DNA of 34,528 bases from contig NZ_RQTJ01000029.1 of NCBI RefSeq assembly GCF_003858535.1, forward strand, positions 590-35,117. Reading direction: 5' to 3'. The DNA comes from Paenimyroides viscosum. Its GTDB lineage: Bacteria > Bacteroidota > Bacteroidia > Flavobacteriales > Flavobacteriaceae. The notes beneath the pieces are model-generated. The model ran no database searches, was not told the DNA's origin, and worked only from the letters and a program-made list of their open reading frames with translations. The translations under genes were made by a program, and so were the position numbers. Below, one piece after another: positions 26,397 through 33,520 of this stretch; within the stretch, counting starts at the first letter, position 1; each line of letters starts with the position of its first letter.

Positions 26397-27926
26397 ATGA
26401 AAAAAATATATTTGCCATTGCTTGCTGTTTGCGCATTTTTACAAACACAAGCACAGGAATTTAACCCAGCAGATGCTATTAGAATTGGTACACAACAAGT
26501 AAACGGATCGGCACGTTTTAATGCAATGGGCGGAGCTTTTGGCGCTTTAGGTGGTGATGTTTCGGCTTTACAGATAAACCCGGCGGGTTCGGCATTGTTC
26601 AACTATAACAATTTCAGTTTTACGGGAAATGTTCAAATTCAGAAAAACAATGCAGTTTTTAACGGAACCTCATCAACAGCAAAAGAAAGTGATTTGAACC
26701 TATCTAATTTTGGAGCGGTGTTTGTGATCGATTCTAAAAATCAAGATCAGGCATTAAAAAAAGTAACCATTGGTTTAAGTTATAATTCTAATGTCCGTTT
26801 TAACGATCGTTATTTCAGCAGCGGCATGAGTAATCAATCGGTTACAAACTACTTTTTAGATCACGCTAATTTTGGAAACAACGGCGGAAGTATTCCACTT
26901 GATTATGTTCAAACAAGAGAAGGGGAATCTATTACCGATTTATATGATTATCTAAATACCATTCAAAACGGATTTTCTGCTCAGCAAGCCATGTTAGCTT
27001 ATCAAGGATATCTAATTAATGATACCAATAACGGCTATGTTTTAAACGGAAGTGGATCTTCTTTTTATCAAGAAAACGAAACTTATGTAACTGGTTTCAA
27101 TAATCAACTGACAGGAAATGTAGGTTTTGATATCAATAAAAAACTGTATTTGGGAGCGAATTTAAATGTACATTTTGTTGATTATCTAACATCATCAGCA
27201 ATTTATGAAGAGAATCGATCAGCAGTTACAGACGGATATCAAAAATTATTGTTCAACAATCAGACCTATACTTACGGATCTGGATTTTCGTTTAACATAG
27301 GTGGAATTTTTAAAGCGACCGAAGAATTAAGAATCGGTGCGTCGTATCAATCACCAACATGGATGAGTCTGCAAGATGAATTTTCGCAAAGTCTTCAAAC
27401 CAACATTTTACAAGACGGAGCTGTTGAAAACTACAACATCAATCCAAACCTTGTAACCTTGTACAATAAATATTCGGTTAAAAATCCGGGATCAATTTCT
27501 GGAAGTTTAGCTTATGTTTTTGGAACCAAAGGCTTATTAAGTGTTGATTATATACGTAAAGATTACAGTACTACCGAATACAGTGCAAGCGGTGCTAATT
27601 ACAGCAGTACTAATAATTACTACCAAGACATGATGAAAGCAACCAACGAATTTAGAATTGGTGGTGAGTACCGTATAGACAGAGTTAGTTTGCGTGCAGG
27701 TTACCGTTTTGCCGACAGTCCGTACAAAAATAAAGAAACCATTGGCGACTTAACAAGCTATAGCGGTGGTTTGGGATATAGTTTTGGCGCATCGCGTATT
27801 GATTTAGGTTATCAGTTCTGGCAACAAGATTCGCAACAAAACATCATCAGTTCAGGTACAAACGGTGTTGCAGACATTCAGTCTAAAAACCACAACATCA
27901 GTTTAACATATACAGCAAGCTTTTAA
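26397..27926 (+). CDS. OmpP1/FadL-family outer membrane transporter
   Basis: 509 aa. Signal peptide MKKIYLPLLAVCAFLQTQAQ. The mature N-terminus has AMGGAFGALGGDVSALQINPAGSALF (about 42-66), the hatch-like NPA signature of FadL/TodX transporters for long-chain fatty acids or hydrophobic compounds, followed by a barrel (LTGNVGFDINKKLYLGANLNVHF, RVSLRAGYRFADSPY) ending NISLTYTASF with a terminal Phe. Bacteroidota members are often labelled hemin receptor, without direct support here. It follows the lipoprotein gene by 35 bases; a strong terminator comes after it. Confidence 0.9.
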   Translation: MKKIYLPLLAVCAFLQTQAQEFNPADAIRIGTQQVNGSARFNAMGGAFGALGGDVSALQINPAGSALFNYNNFSFTGNVQIQKNNAVFNGTSSTAKESDLNLSNFGAVFVIDSKNQDQALKKVTIGLSYNSNVRFNDRYFSSGMSNQSVTNYFLDHANFGNNGGSIPLDYVQTREGESITDLYDYLNTIQNGFSAQQAMLAYQGYLINDTNNGYVLNGSGSSFYQENETYVTGFNNQLTGNVGFDINKKLYLGANLNVHFVDYLTSSAIYEENRSAVTDGYQKLLFNNQTYTYGSGFSFNIGGIFKATEELRIGASYQSPTWMSLQDEFSQSLQTNILQDGAVENYNINPNLVTLYNKYSVKNPGSISGSLAYVFGTKGLLSVDYIRKDYSTTEYSASGANYSSTNNYYQDMMKATNEFRIGGEYRIDRVSLRAGYRFADSPYKNKETIGDLTSYSGGLGYSFGASRIDLGYQFWQQDSQQNIISSGTNGVADIQSKNHNISLTYTASF

Positions 27927-27946
27927 AAAGCAGATGTCCATAAAAT

Positions 27947-27980
27947 AAAGTCCTTACTTCCACACAGTAAGGACTTTTTT
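27947..27980 (+). terminator. Terminator of the FadL/OmpP1 gene
   Basis: AAAGTCCTTACT (27947-27958), 7-base loop, AGTAAGGACTTT (27966-27977), with a continuing T-run to 27980. A perfect 12-bp stem. Confidence 0.92.
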
Positions 27981-27985
27981 TATAA

Positions 27986-27993
27986 TATCTTTG
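27986..27993 (+). promoter_or_regulatory. Candidate -7 promoter element of the 280-aa barrel gene
   Basis: TATCTTTG, exact TAnnTTTG, 18 bases before the preferred ATG 28012. This placement excludes the upstream ATG-like start at 27991, which would overlap the element. Confidence 0.55.
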
Positions 27994-28011
27994 CACCAAA
28001 ATTTAGTACTA

Positions 28012-28854
28012 ATGAAAACGTTACACAAACTGCTTCTTTTAAGTAGTTTAACTTTTATAAACGTGCGTTCTTTCGGGCAGGAAGTTACCACAAACCCTTA
28101 TACTGCAAACAACAAAGGAAAAATCTTTATTTACTGGGGCGGAAACCGTGGTTATTATTCAAATTCTGATATTCATTTTAAGGGGAATGATTTTGATTTT
28201 ACCGTACACAATGCTACCGCGCACGACAAACCTAAAGGCTGGCACGTAGATTACATTAACCCCGCAAAAATGACCATTCCGCAAACTAATTTTCGTTTAG
28301 GATATTATGTCACAGATCATTACAGTGTTTCGGTTGGTGTAGACCACATGAAATACGTTATGACGCAAAATCAGGAAGCATATGTAAGCGGGAAATATCC
28401 AAACGAAGGTATTTATGGCGAATTATTACCTAATGGCAATAAAAAACTAACCGAAGAGTTTTTACAGTTTGAACATACCGATGGTTTAAATTATGTGAAT
28501 GTTGAATTGGCTCGTACAGAAGATATTTCTAAATATTTAGGAATAACAAATACCGACAAAATTCAGTTTAACGCCATTGCAGGTGTAGGTTCGGGAGTTT
28601 TATTTCCCAAAACAAATGCAAAATTATTTGGCAGAGAACGCTACGATGAATTTAAAGTGGCAGGTTTTGGCGTATCGGGAAAAGGTGCAGTAAATGTTAC
28701 CTTTTTTAAGCATTTATTTATACAATACGAATCGAAGATTGGATACATAAACATGACAAAAGCACCAATATCTAACACACCCGGCGAATATGCCAAACAT
28801 GATTTCACATTTTTTGAAAGCATAATTGTTGTTGGTGGCATTTTTAAACTGTAA
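28012..28854 (+). CDS. Outer membrane protein, beta-barrel-like (280 aa), function unknown
   Basis: From ATG 28012 the product starts MKTLHKLLLLSSLTFINVRSFGQ, a signal peptide with cleavage before or at Q-E-V. The seven codons before it (from 27991) overlap the promoter and are rejected. The mature protein has strands and aromatic girdle-like segments (IFIYWGGNRGYYSNSDIHF, TNFRLGYYVTDHYSVSVGVDHMKYV, FNAIAGVGSGVLFP, HLFIQYESKIGYINM) and ends VVGGIFKL. Long acidic insert around 118-165. Occurs alone between a terminator and rimO. Confidence 0.8.
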   Translation: MKTLHKLLLLSSLTFINVRSFGQEVTTNPYTANNKGKIFIYWGGNRGYYSNSDIHFKGNDFDFTVHNATAHDKPKGWHVDYINPAKMTIPQTNFRLGYYVTDHYSVSVGVDHMKYVMTQNQEAYVSGKYPNEGIYGELLPNGNKKLTEEFLQFEHTDGLNYVNVELARTEDISKYLGITNTDKIQFNAIAGVGSGVLFPKTNAKLFGRERYDEFKVAGFGVSGKGAVNVTFFKHLFIQYESKIGYINMTKAPISNTPGEYAKHDFTFFESIIVVGGIFKL

Positions 28855-28882
28855 ATTAACGTTTTAATAGAAATTAAAAACG

Positions 28883-28890
28883 TAATTTTG
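28883..28890 (+). promoter_or_regulatory. Candidate -7 promoter element of rimO
   Basis: TAATTTTG matches TAnnTTTG, 20 bases before ATG 28910. GTTTTAAT-AGAA-ATTAAAAAC (28861-28881) just upstream is a short hairpin that may end the preceding transcript. Confidence 0.5.
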
Positions 28891-28909
28891 CATCCTCAAT
28901 TTTAAATCT

Positions 28910-30226
28910 ATGAGAACTAAATCTTTAAAGAAAAATAAAATCAACGTTGTTACCCTTGGGTGTTCTAAAAACGTTTACGACAGTGAAGTTTTAATGGGAC
29001 AGTTAAAAGCAAGCGGTAAAGATGTTACGCACGAAGCTGCCAATAATGAGGCGAATATCGTGGTAATTAACACCTGTGGTTTTATAAATAATGCAAAAGA
29101 AGAATCTGTAAACACCATTTTAGATTATGTAGACAGAAAAGAACAAGGTTTAGTAGATAAAATTTTTGTAACCGGATGTTTATCTGAACGTTACAAACCA
29201 GATTTGGAAGCTGAAATTCCAGATGTGGATCAATATTTTGGAACAACCGATTTACCTTTGCTTTTAAAAGCTTTAGGTGCAGATTATAAGCATGAATTAT
29301 TAGGCGAACGTTTAACCACAACGCCTAAAAACTACGCTTATTTAAAGATTTCAGAAGGATGTGATCGTCCGTGTTCGTTTTGTGCCATTCCTTTAATGCG
29401 TGGAAAACATGCATCGCAACCAATTGAAAAACTGGTTAAAGAAGCAGAAAATTTAGCAAAAGACGGCGTTAAAGAGTTGATCTTAATTGCACAAGATTTA
29501 ACGTATTACGGGTTGGATCTATACAAAAAACGTAACCTTGCAGAATTGCTTGAAAACCTTGTAAAGGTTGAAGGAATTGAATGGATTCGTTTGCACTACG
29601 CCTTCCCTACCGGATTTCCGATGGATGTATTGGAATTGATGAAGCGCGAACCGAAAATCTGTAATTACATTGATATTCCGTTACAGCACATTGCAGACAA
29701 CGTTTTAAAATCAATGCGTCGCGGAACAACGTATGCAAAAACAACGCAACTTTTAAAAGATTTTAGAGCAGCAGTTCCAGGAATTACCATTCGTACAACT
29801 TTAATCGTAGGATATCCGGGTGAAACCGAAGAAGATTTCGAAATTCTAAAAAACTGGGTTAAAGAAATGCGTTTTGAGCGTTTGGGTTGTTTTACTTATT
29901 CGCACGAAGAAAACACGCATGCTTATTTGTTGGAAGACGATGTTCCTGCAGATGTAAAACAAAATCGTGCAAACGAAATTATGGATATTCAGGCACAGAT
30001 TTCTTGGGATTCAAATCAGGAGAAAATTGGAAAAACATTCCGTTGTATTATCGACAGAAAAGAAGGAAATAATTTTGTTGCAAGAACCGAATTTGATTCA
30101 CCTGATGTTGACAACGAGGTTTTGATCGATGCAAGCAAGCACTATTTAAAAGTAGGCGAATTTGCAATGATTGAAATTTACGACGCTACCGAATTTGATT
30201 TATACGGAACACCTGTATCAAAATAA
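28910..30226 (+). CDS. rimO: Ribosomal protein S12 methylthiotransferase RimO
   Basis: Radical-SAM enzyme adding a methylthio group to an aspartate of ribosomal protein S12. At 438 aa it has the normal three domains: UPF0004 with cysteines C18, C56 and C90 for one 4Fe-4S cluster (TLGCSKNVYDSEVLMG, NTCGFI, TGCLSERY), the radical-SAM CxxxCxxC at C151, C155, C158 (EGCDRPCSFCAIPLMRGKH), and a C-terminal TRAM domain (about 375-438). SEGCDRPCSFCAIPLMRG and LGCSKNVYDSEVLMGQL distinguish it from MiaB. It has its own promoter and terminator. Confidence 0.96.
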   Translation: MRTKSLKKNKINVVTLGCSKNVYDSEVLMGQLKASGKDVTHEAANNEANIVVINTCGFINNAKEESVNTILDYVDRKEQGLVDKIFVTGCLSERYKPDLEAEIPDVDQYFGTTDLPLLLKALGADYKHELLGERLTTTPKNYAYLKISEGCDRPCSFCAIPLMRGKHASQPIEKLVKEAENLAKDGVKELILIAQDLTYYGLDLYKKRNLAELLENLVKVEGIEWIRLHYAFPTGFPMDVLELMKREPKICNYIDIPLQHIADNVLKSMRRGTTYAKTTQLLKDFRAAVPGITIRTTLIVGYPGETEEDFEILKNWVKEMRFERLGCFTYSHEENTHAYLLEDDVPADVKQNRANEIMDIQAQISWDSNQEKIGKTFRCIIDRKEGNNFVARTEFDSPDVDNEVLIDASKHYLKVGEFAMIEIYDATEFDLYGTPVSK

Positions 30227-30231
30227 AAACC

Positions 30232-30258
30232 AAACCGAAAGACATCTTTCGGTTTTTT
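30232..30258 (+). terminator. Terminator of rimO
   Basis: AAACCGAAAG (30232-30241), loop ACAT, CTTTCGGTTT (30246-30255), followed by TTT. A 10-bp perfect stem right after the rimO stop. Confidence 0.9.
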
Positions 30259-30273
30259 ATTGTTTAAAAAACT

Positions 30274-31191
30274 ATGTCCAGCATCATACTACTTTTTCTG
30301 TGTCTGTTTATAGGCATCGGAATACAAAAGATCAATAATTTCCCTAAAAATACGGCGGTTGTACTTAACCAATACATTTTATATGTGGCACTGCCCGCAA
30401 TGGCACTGCATTATCTGCCCAAAATTGAATTAGGATGGAATTTATTGTTACCGGCATCGGTAGCATGGATTGCGTTTGGATTATCATTTTTGCTTTTTAA
30501 TTTTCTGGGTAAAATCTATAACTGGTCTAAAAAACTTACAGGCTGTTTAATTATTACATCGGGATTGGGAAATACATCGTTTGTAGGAATTCCGATAATT
30601 CAGGCTTTGTATGGCGATGAAGGTTTAAACACTTTAATTATTGTCGATTTACCAGGAACATTCGTAGTACTATCAACCGTTGGCGTTTTAGTAGCAACCA
30701 TGTATTCCAACCAAAAAGGAACAGGTGAATCGATCCTAAAAAAAATGTTCCGCTTCCCTCCTTTACTAGCTTTTTTAGTGGGATTAACAATGGTTTTATT
30801 CCAAATCGATTTTCCAGATGCTTTAAGCACTACTTTTAAACAATTATCTGCAACTATATCTCCAATCGCTTTAATATCTGTGGGGTATCAATTGAAATTT
30901 AAATCATACAGCAAGCACTTTAAATTTTTAATCTTGGGATTATCTTTTCAACTACTGATACTTCCGTTTGTAATTTTAGCTCTTTTCTATTTTTTATTAG
31001 GAAAAACCGACTTGGCTACCAAAGTCTGTATTATTGAAGCGGCGATGGCACCCATGATTACTGGAGCGATATTAGCATCAACCTACGGACTAAAACCCGA
31101 ATTAAGCAATATGATGGTTGGTTACGGTATACCACTATCGTTTATAACTATTGCCGGTTGGTATTTTATTGTGGAATATTTGTTGGTGTAA
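30274..31191 (+). CDS. AEC-family (auxin efflux carrier type) transporter
   Basis: 305 aa with ten predicted hydrophobic segments, a typical AEC protein of the inner membrane. N-half: IGIQKINNFPKNTAVVLNQYILYVALPAMAL, which is the AEC start, then GLGNTSFVGIPIIQALYGDEGL. C-half: FPPLLAFLVGLTMVLFQI, IALISVGYQLKF, EAAMAPMITGAILASTYGL. Family members move organic anions such as malate or unknown compounds. The substrate cannot be read from sequence. It starts 47 bases after rimO, past a terminator, and has no recognised promoter of its own. Confidence 0.93.
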   Translation: MSSIILLFLCLFIGIGIQKINNFPKNTAVVLNQYILYVALPAMALHYLPKIELGWNLLLPASVAWIAFGLSFLLFNFLGKIYNWSKKLTGCLIITSGLGNTSFVGIPIIQALYGDEGLNTLIIVDLPGTFVVLSTVGVLVATMYSNQKGTGESILKKMFRFPPLLAFLVGLTMVLFQIDFPDALSTTFKQLSATISPIALISVGYQLKFKSYSKHFKFLILGLSFQLLILPFVILALFYFLLGKTDLATKVCIIEAAMAPMITGAILASTYGLKPELSNMMVGYGIPLSFITIAGWYFIVEYLLV

Positions 31192-31245
31192 ATTCTATTT
31201 AAAATACAACTATCATTCTATTTAATTCATAAAAAAACATAATTA

Positions 31246-31277
31246 TTTGACACCTATTACCAGTTTTTATATATTTA
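31246..31277 (+). promoter_or_regulatory. Promoter of the cassette-associated recombinase
   Basis: TTTG (31246-31249), 20-base spacer, TATATTTA (31270-31277), one mismatch from TAnnTTTG. ATG 31297 follows 19 bases later. Spacing is consistent with Bacteroidota sigma-70-type (SigABfr) promoters. Confidence 0.55.
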
Positions 31278-31296
31278 AAACTTAGAAACTGTAGAA

Positions 31297-32322
31297 ATGA
31301 ATTGGAAAGCCGAATTAATTATTCACCGAAATGAACCGCGTATTGCCCTTTATTTTGTTAAAGAAACAACACTATTTACTTGGGTTAAAAGTTTTAATGA
31401 TGTACGATGGAGTGCTACAAAATCATGCTGGCATGTACCTGACACAAAAGAAAACAGGTTCACTTTTAAATTAGCAGAACCTTCTACCCCTTATGCAATT
31501 CAAGAGTTGGAGATCTTTAAAAGATATTTGTTATCTAAAAGATACAGTACAAATACTATAAGTACTTATTGTGATGCCTTAAAATCTTTTTTATTTTTTT
31601 ATAAAGACAAACCGATTAAAAACATTACCAATGAAGATATTATTGTGTATAATAATGAATATATCCTGAAAAATAAGTTATCGGCATCCTATCAAAACCA
31701 AATAGTTAATGCAATTAAGTTGTATTTTAAAATTGTTGAAAATAAAAAAATACAGATAGAAGATATACACAGACCCAAAAGAGAAAAGAAATTACCCATT
31801 GTATTAAGTAAACCCGAAATAATGAAAGTTATTAATAGTTTAGATAATATGAAACATAAAACACTACTTGCTTTAATTTATTCTGCCGGATTACGAATTA
31901 GCGAAGCCTTAAATTTACAACCAAAAGACATAGACAGCGTACGTATGCTAATACACATTAAAGACGCGAAAGGCAAAAAAGACCGATATACTTTATTGTC
32001 TGAAAAGGTTTTACTATTACTACGAGAATATTACACCTTATATACACCAAAAAAATATTTATTTGAAGGACAATTAGGTGGAAAATATAGTAACCGAAGC
32101 GCTCAAATAGTATTAAAACAAACAGCACAAAAAGCGGGTATATTAAAACCTATAACCTTACATACCTTACGCCACAGCTTTGCTACTCATTTATTGGAAA
32201 GTGGCACCGATTTACGATATATTCAAGCTTTACTAGGACACAGTAGCCCAAAAACCACAATGATTTATACGCATGTAAGTAATAGTAGTTTAAAAAAGAT
32301 AATAAATCCTTTCGATATTTAA
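31297..32322 (+). CDS. Cassette-associated tyrosine recombinase (integron-integrase-like role, XerD-like sequence)
   Basis: 341 aa. N-terminal domain (1-65, with ARWS-like VRWSATKSCWHVP at about 36-48) is an extra module seen on many Bacteroidota integrases. Then comes the SAM-like core-binding domain (ELEIFKRYLLSKRYSTNTIS) and the catalytic domain with R200 (SAGLRISEAL), K225 (DAKGKKDR), H279-x-x-R282 (HTLRHSFATHLL), H305 (LLGHSSPKT) and Y314 (TTMIYTHV), all intact. It ends KKIINPFDI. TTMIYTHV and the N-P-x-D end recall IntI proteins (VRSPLD in IntI1), but the IntI-specific insertion before the HxxR box is absent. It lies 110 bases before the first cassette and on the same strand as the cassettes. 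Plasmid and chromosomal tet(X)/erm(F) contexts of Bacteroidota often carry a similar gene labelled xerD, from memory. Confidence 0.85.
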   Translation: MNWKAELIIHRNEPRIALYFVKETTLFTWVKSFNDVRWSATKSCWHVPDTKENRFTFKLAEPSTPYAIQELEIFKRYLLSKRYSTNTISTYCDALKSFLFFYKDKPIKNITNEDIIVYNNEYILKNKLSASYQNQIVNAIKLYFKIVENKKIQIEDIHRPKREKKLPIVLSKPEIMKVINSLDNMKHKTLLALIYSAGLRISEALNLQPKDIDSVRMLIHIKDAKGKKDRYTLLSEKVLLLLREYYTLYTPKKYLFEGQLGGKYSNRSAQIVLKQTAQKAGILKPITLHTLRHSFATHLLESGTDLRYIQALLGHSSPKTTMIYTHVSNSSLKKIINPFDI

Positions 32323-32331
32323 AAGATTTTT

Positions 32332-32339
32332 TATATTTG
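32332..32339 (+). promoter_or_regulatory. Candidate cassette promoter (-7 element)
   Basis: TATATTTG, exact TAnnTTTG, right after the recombinase stop and pointing at the cassette array. An approximate -33 TTTC lies 18 bases upstream at 32310-32313. It could drive cassette genes as the Pc of integrons does; this is inference. Confidence 0.35.
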
Positions 32340-32349
32340 ATAAAATAAA

Positions 32350-32440
32350 AATGCGAAACAAAACAGTAAAAACATGCGCCTATCTTGTCTTATTTACAAG
32401 AAAGTAGTATTAAACCTTCGCATATAAATAAGTTATGCGG
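32350..32440 (+). other. Candidate attI-like integration site
   Basis: The 110 bases between recombinase and first cassette end in ATAAATAAG^TTATGCGG, where ^ (32432/32433) is the presumed crossover. ATGCGAA (about 32350-32356) and TTCGCAT (about 32417-32423) form an inverted repeat, and TCTTGT-CTTATTT-ACAAGA (32383-32401) is a hairpin inside it. Location beside the recombinase and the first cassette boundary matches an attI site. Recombinase binding sites cannot be proven by eye. Confidence 0.5.
32383..32401 (+). terminator. Hairpin after the recombinase gene (possible weak terminator or binding site)
   Basis: TCTTGT, loop CTTATTT, ACAAGA. Only 6 bp and no T-run follows, so a terminator role is doubtful; it may equally be part of the recombinase target. 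Confidence 0.3.
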
Positions 32441-32498
32441 CAGCTTAAAAGACGACACCAAACCAGAAAAATCATCTTGACAACCACCCGACTTTGAA

Positions 32499-33299
32499 CT
32501 ACGAAGGATGAAATTTTTCAGGGACAACTTCCAGCATTTCCAAAAAACAGTTTACCCATTGACTTGGAGACAAACAAACAATTTGAGCATTAAGGTTTAA
32601 ACCGAATTTTTCCGAAATTGACCTGACCTGACTTTTCCTGAAAATCGACTTTAAAGCTGTTTTTACAGATAAATCAGGTTTCTCTAACAGACAGGAAATA
32701 AATGCTAAGTATTTGGCTTTAAACTTAAAATCAAAAAATAACTGTTTTCTTTTAATGTTTAACAGGGCTGATTTGACAGTTGGCGGTGGAAAGAAACTTT
32801 CAGGACCTACCTCATAGACAAGTTTCAAATCAAAAAAAGTATGATAGAAAACGGTATATGGATTGTAAAGCTTCCTCGAAAATAACTTTTGTGTAGGTTC
32901 TAACTGAAGGACAATGGAACCTCCCAGAAAATTTCCAAGACTCTCAAACATCAGGATTTTGAAAATATCGGAAGTAATGCCATAAGGAATATTTGACACC
33001 ACTTTGAAAGGAAATTTCGGAACTGCAAAATTCCTAAAATCACAACCGACAACTTGAACATTTCGGGCATCAGAAAATAATTTTCGTAAATGTTCAACCA
33101 AAGCTGTGTCGTTTTCAATAGCAACAACATTGTTGGCGATTTTTAATAAATGAACAGTAAGAAACCCCTTGCCTGCCCCAATATCTAAAACCGTATCCTG
33201 ATTACTTATATTTGCTTGTCTTATTGCATCTTTTATTAGCACTTTATCAATAGTAAAGTGCTGACCCGTAAAACGAACGGGCAATTTCTTTTTTGTCAT
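32499..33299 (-). CDS. erm(F): 23S rRNA adenine-N6 dimethyltransferase Erm(F)
   Basis: Dimethylates A2058 of 23S rRNA and gives macrolide-lincosamide-streptogramin B resistance. From ATG 33299 the protein is 266 aa (MTKKKLPVRFTGQHFTIDK...), the known Erm(F) length and start. SAM motif VLDIGAGKGFLT is at 37-48 and the target-adenine NIPY motif at 103-106. It ends EVVPEKFHPS. The frame continues upstream to 33350, adding 17 codons (MSSKVTKFAVKQCKKLL), but this overlaps the promoter and is rejected. No regulatory leader peptide is seen, so expression should be constitutive. Two or so residues (QLFFD, QWVNC) may differ from the classical Tn4351 product; this is memory. Transcribed opposite to the cassettes. 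Confidence 0.96.
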   Translation of the reverse strand: MTKKKLPVRFTGQHFTIDKVLIKDAIRQANISNQDTVLDIGAGKGFLTVHLLKIANNVVAIENDTALVEHLRKLFSDARNVQVVGCDFRNFAVPKFPFKVVSNIPYGITSDIFKILMFESLGNFLGGSIVLQLEPTQKLFSRKLYNPYTVFYHTFFDLKLVYEVGPESFFPPPTVKSALLNIKRKQLFFDFKFKAKYLAFISCLLEKPDLSVKTALKSIFRKSQVRSISEKFGLNLNAQIVCLSPSQWVNCFLEMLEVVPEKFHPS

Positions 33300-33325
33300 T
33301 AGTAACTTCTTACATTGCTTGACTG

Positions 33326-33351
33326 CAAATTTAGTAACTTTGCTTGACAAA
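33326..33351 (-). promoter_or_regulatory. Promoter of erm(F)
   Basis: On the minus strand TAAATTTG (33333 to 33326) is an exact -7 match 26 bases before ATG 33299, with TTTG (33351 to 33348) 14 bases upstream of it. Spacing is shorter than consensus. It lies inside the cassette, so erm(F) does not depend on read-through from the recombinase side. Confidence 0.55.
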
Positions 33352-33382
33352 TTAACGAGAAAGAAGAGAAAATGAAAACCGA

Positions 33383-33520
33383 CCGCATAACATCACCTAT
33401 ACGCAAGCAGGGGTTTCGTGCTTCGTAGGACAGTTAAGTGGTAAATTTAAAGTTCAGTTCTTCGTAGGAAGTTCAGTGGTTAAAATCCCTGCCTGCGTAT
33501 AGCTGAGAACCGTTGGTGGC
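33383..33520 (+). repeat. attC-like recombination site 1 (end of cassette 1)
   Basis: CCGCATAAC (33383-33391) then spacer ATCAC, left arm CTATACGCAAGCAGGGGTTT (33397-33416), an internal region, right arm 33483-33502, spacer CTGAGAACC, and GTTGGTGGC (33512-33520). The arms pair at 20 positions with 18 Watson-Crick pairs, one G-T and one A-C. The crossover would be G33512^TT. Length 138 bp is at the upper end of known attC sizes. R-box GTTGGTG does not fit the classical GTTRRRY. Confidence 0.75.
33421..33484 (+). repeat. Imperfect direct repeat inside attC-like site 1
   Basis: CTTCGTAGGACAGTTAAGTG (from 33421) and CTTCGTAGGAAGTTCAGTGG (from 33460) are related 24-base units; each ends in GGTAAA or GGTTAAA. 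They lie in the loop region between the two stem arms. CTTCGTAGGA is identical in both. Confidence 0.75.

Larger units (their letters stand above)
32433..33512 (+). mobile_element. Gene cassette 1, carrying erm(F) in reverse orientation
   Basis: Begins TTATGCGG after the G at 32432 and ends at the G of the next GTT at 33512 (1080 bp). Its start GTTATGCGG (32432-32440) is exactly complementary to CCGCATAAC (33383-33391) that opens its terminal inverted-repeat site. This self-match is how integron cassettes are bounded. No plus-strand gene is seen; the only gene, erm(F), reads against the array. A copy of CTTCGTAG in inverted orientation (CTACGAAGG, 32499-32507) sits at the far side of erm(F). 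Confidence 0.7.

Noticed and set aside
31297..32322. Calling the recombinase a true IntI
   Set aside because: The IntI-specific insertion between the conserved lysine and the HxxR box is absent; length between GKKDR and AGI matches Xer-type proteins.
33300..33350. A 17-codon extension of erm(F) giving a 283-aa protein
   Set aside because: Erm(F) is known as 266 aa starting MTKKKLP, and the extension overlaps the TAAATTTG promoter element.
33372..33428. Short plus-strand frame MKTDRITSPIRKQGFRAS in cassette 1
   Set aside because: 18 codons running into the stem arm of the attC-like site; no sign of a real gene.
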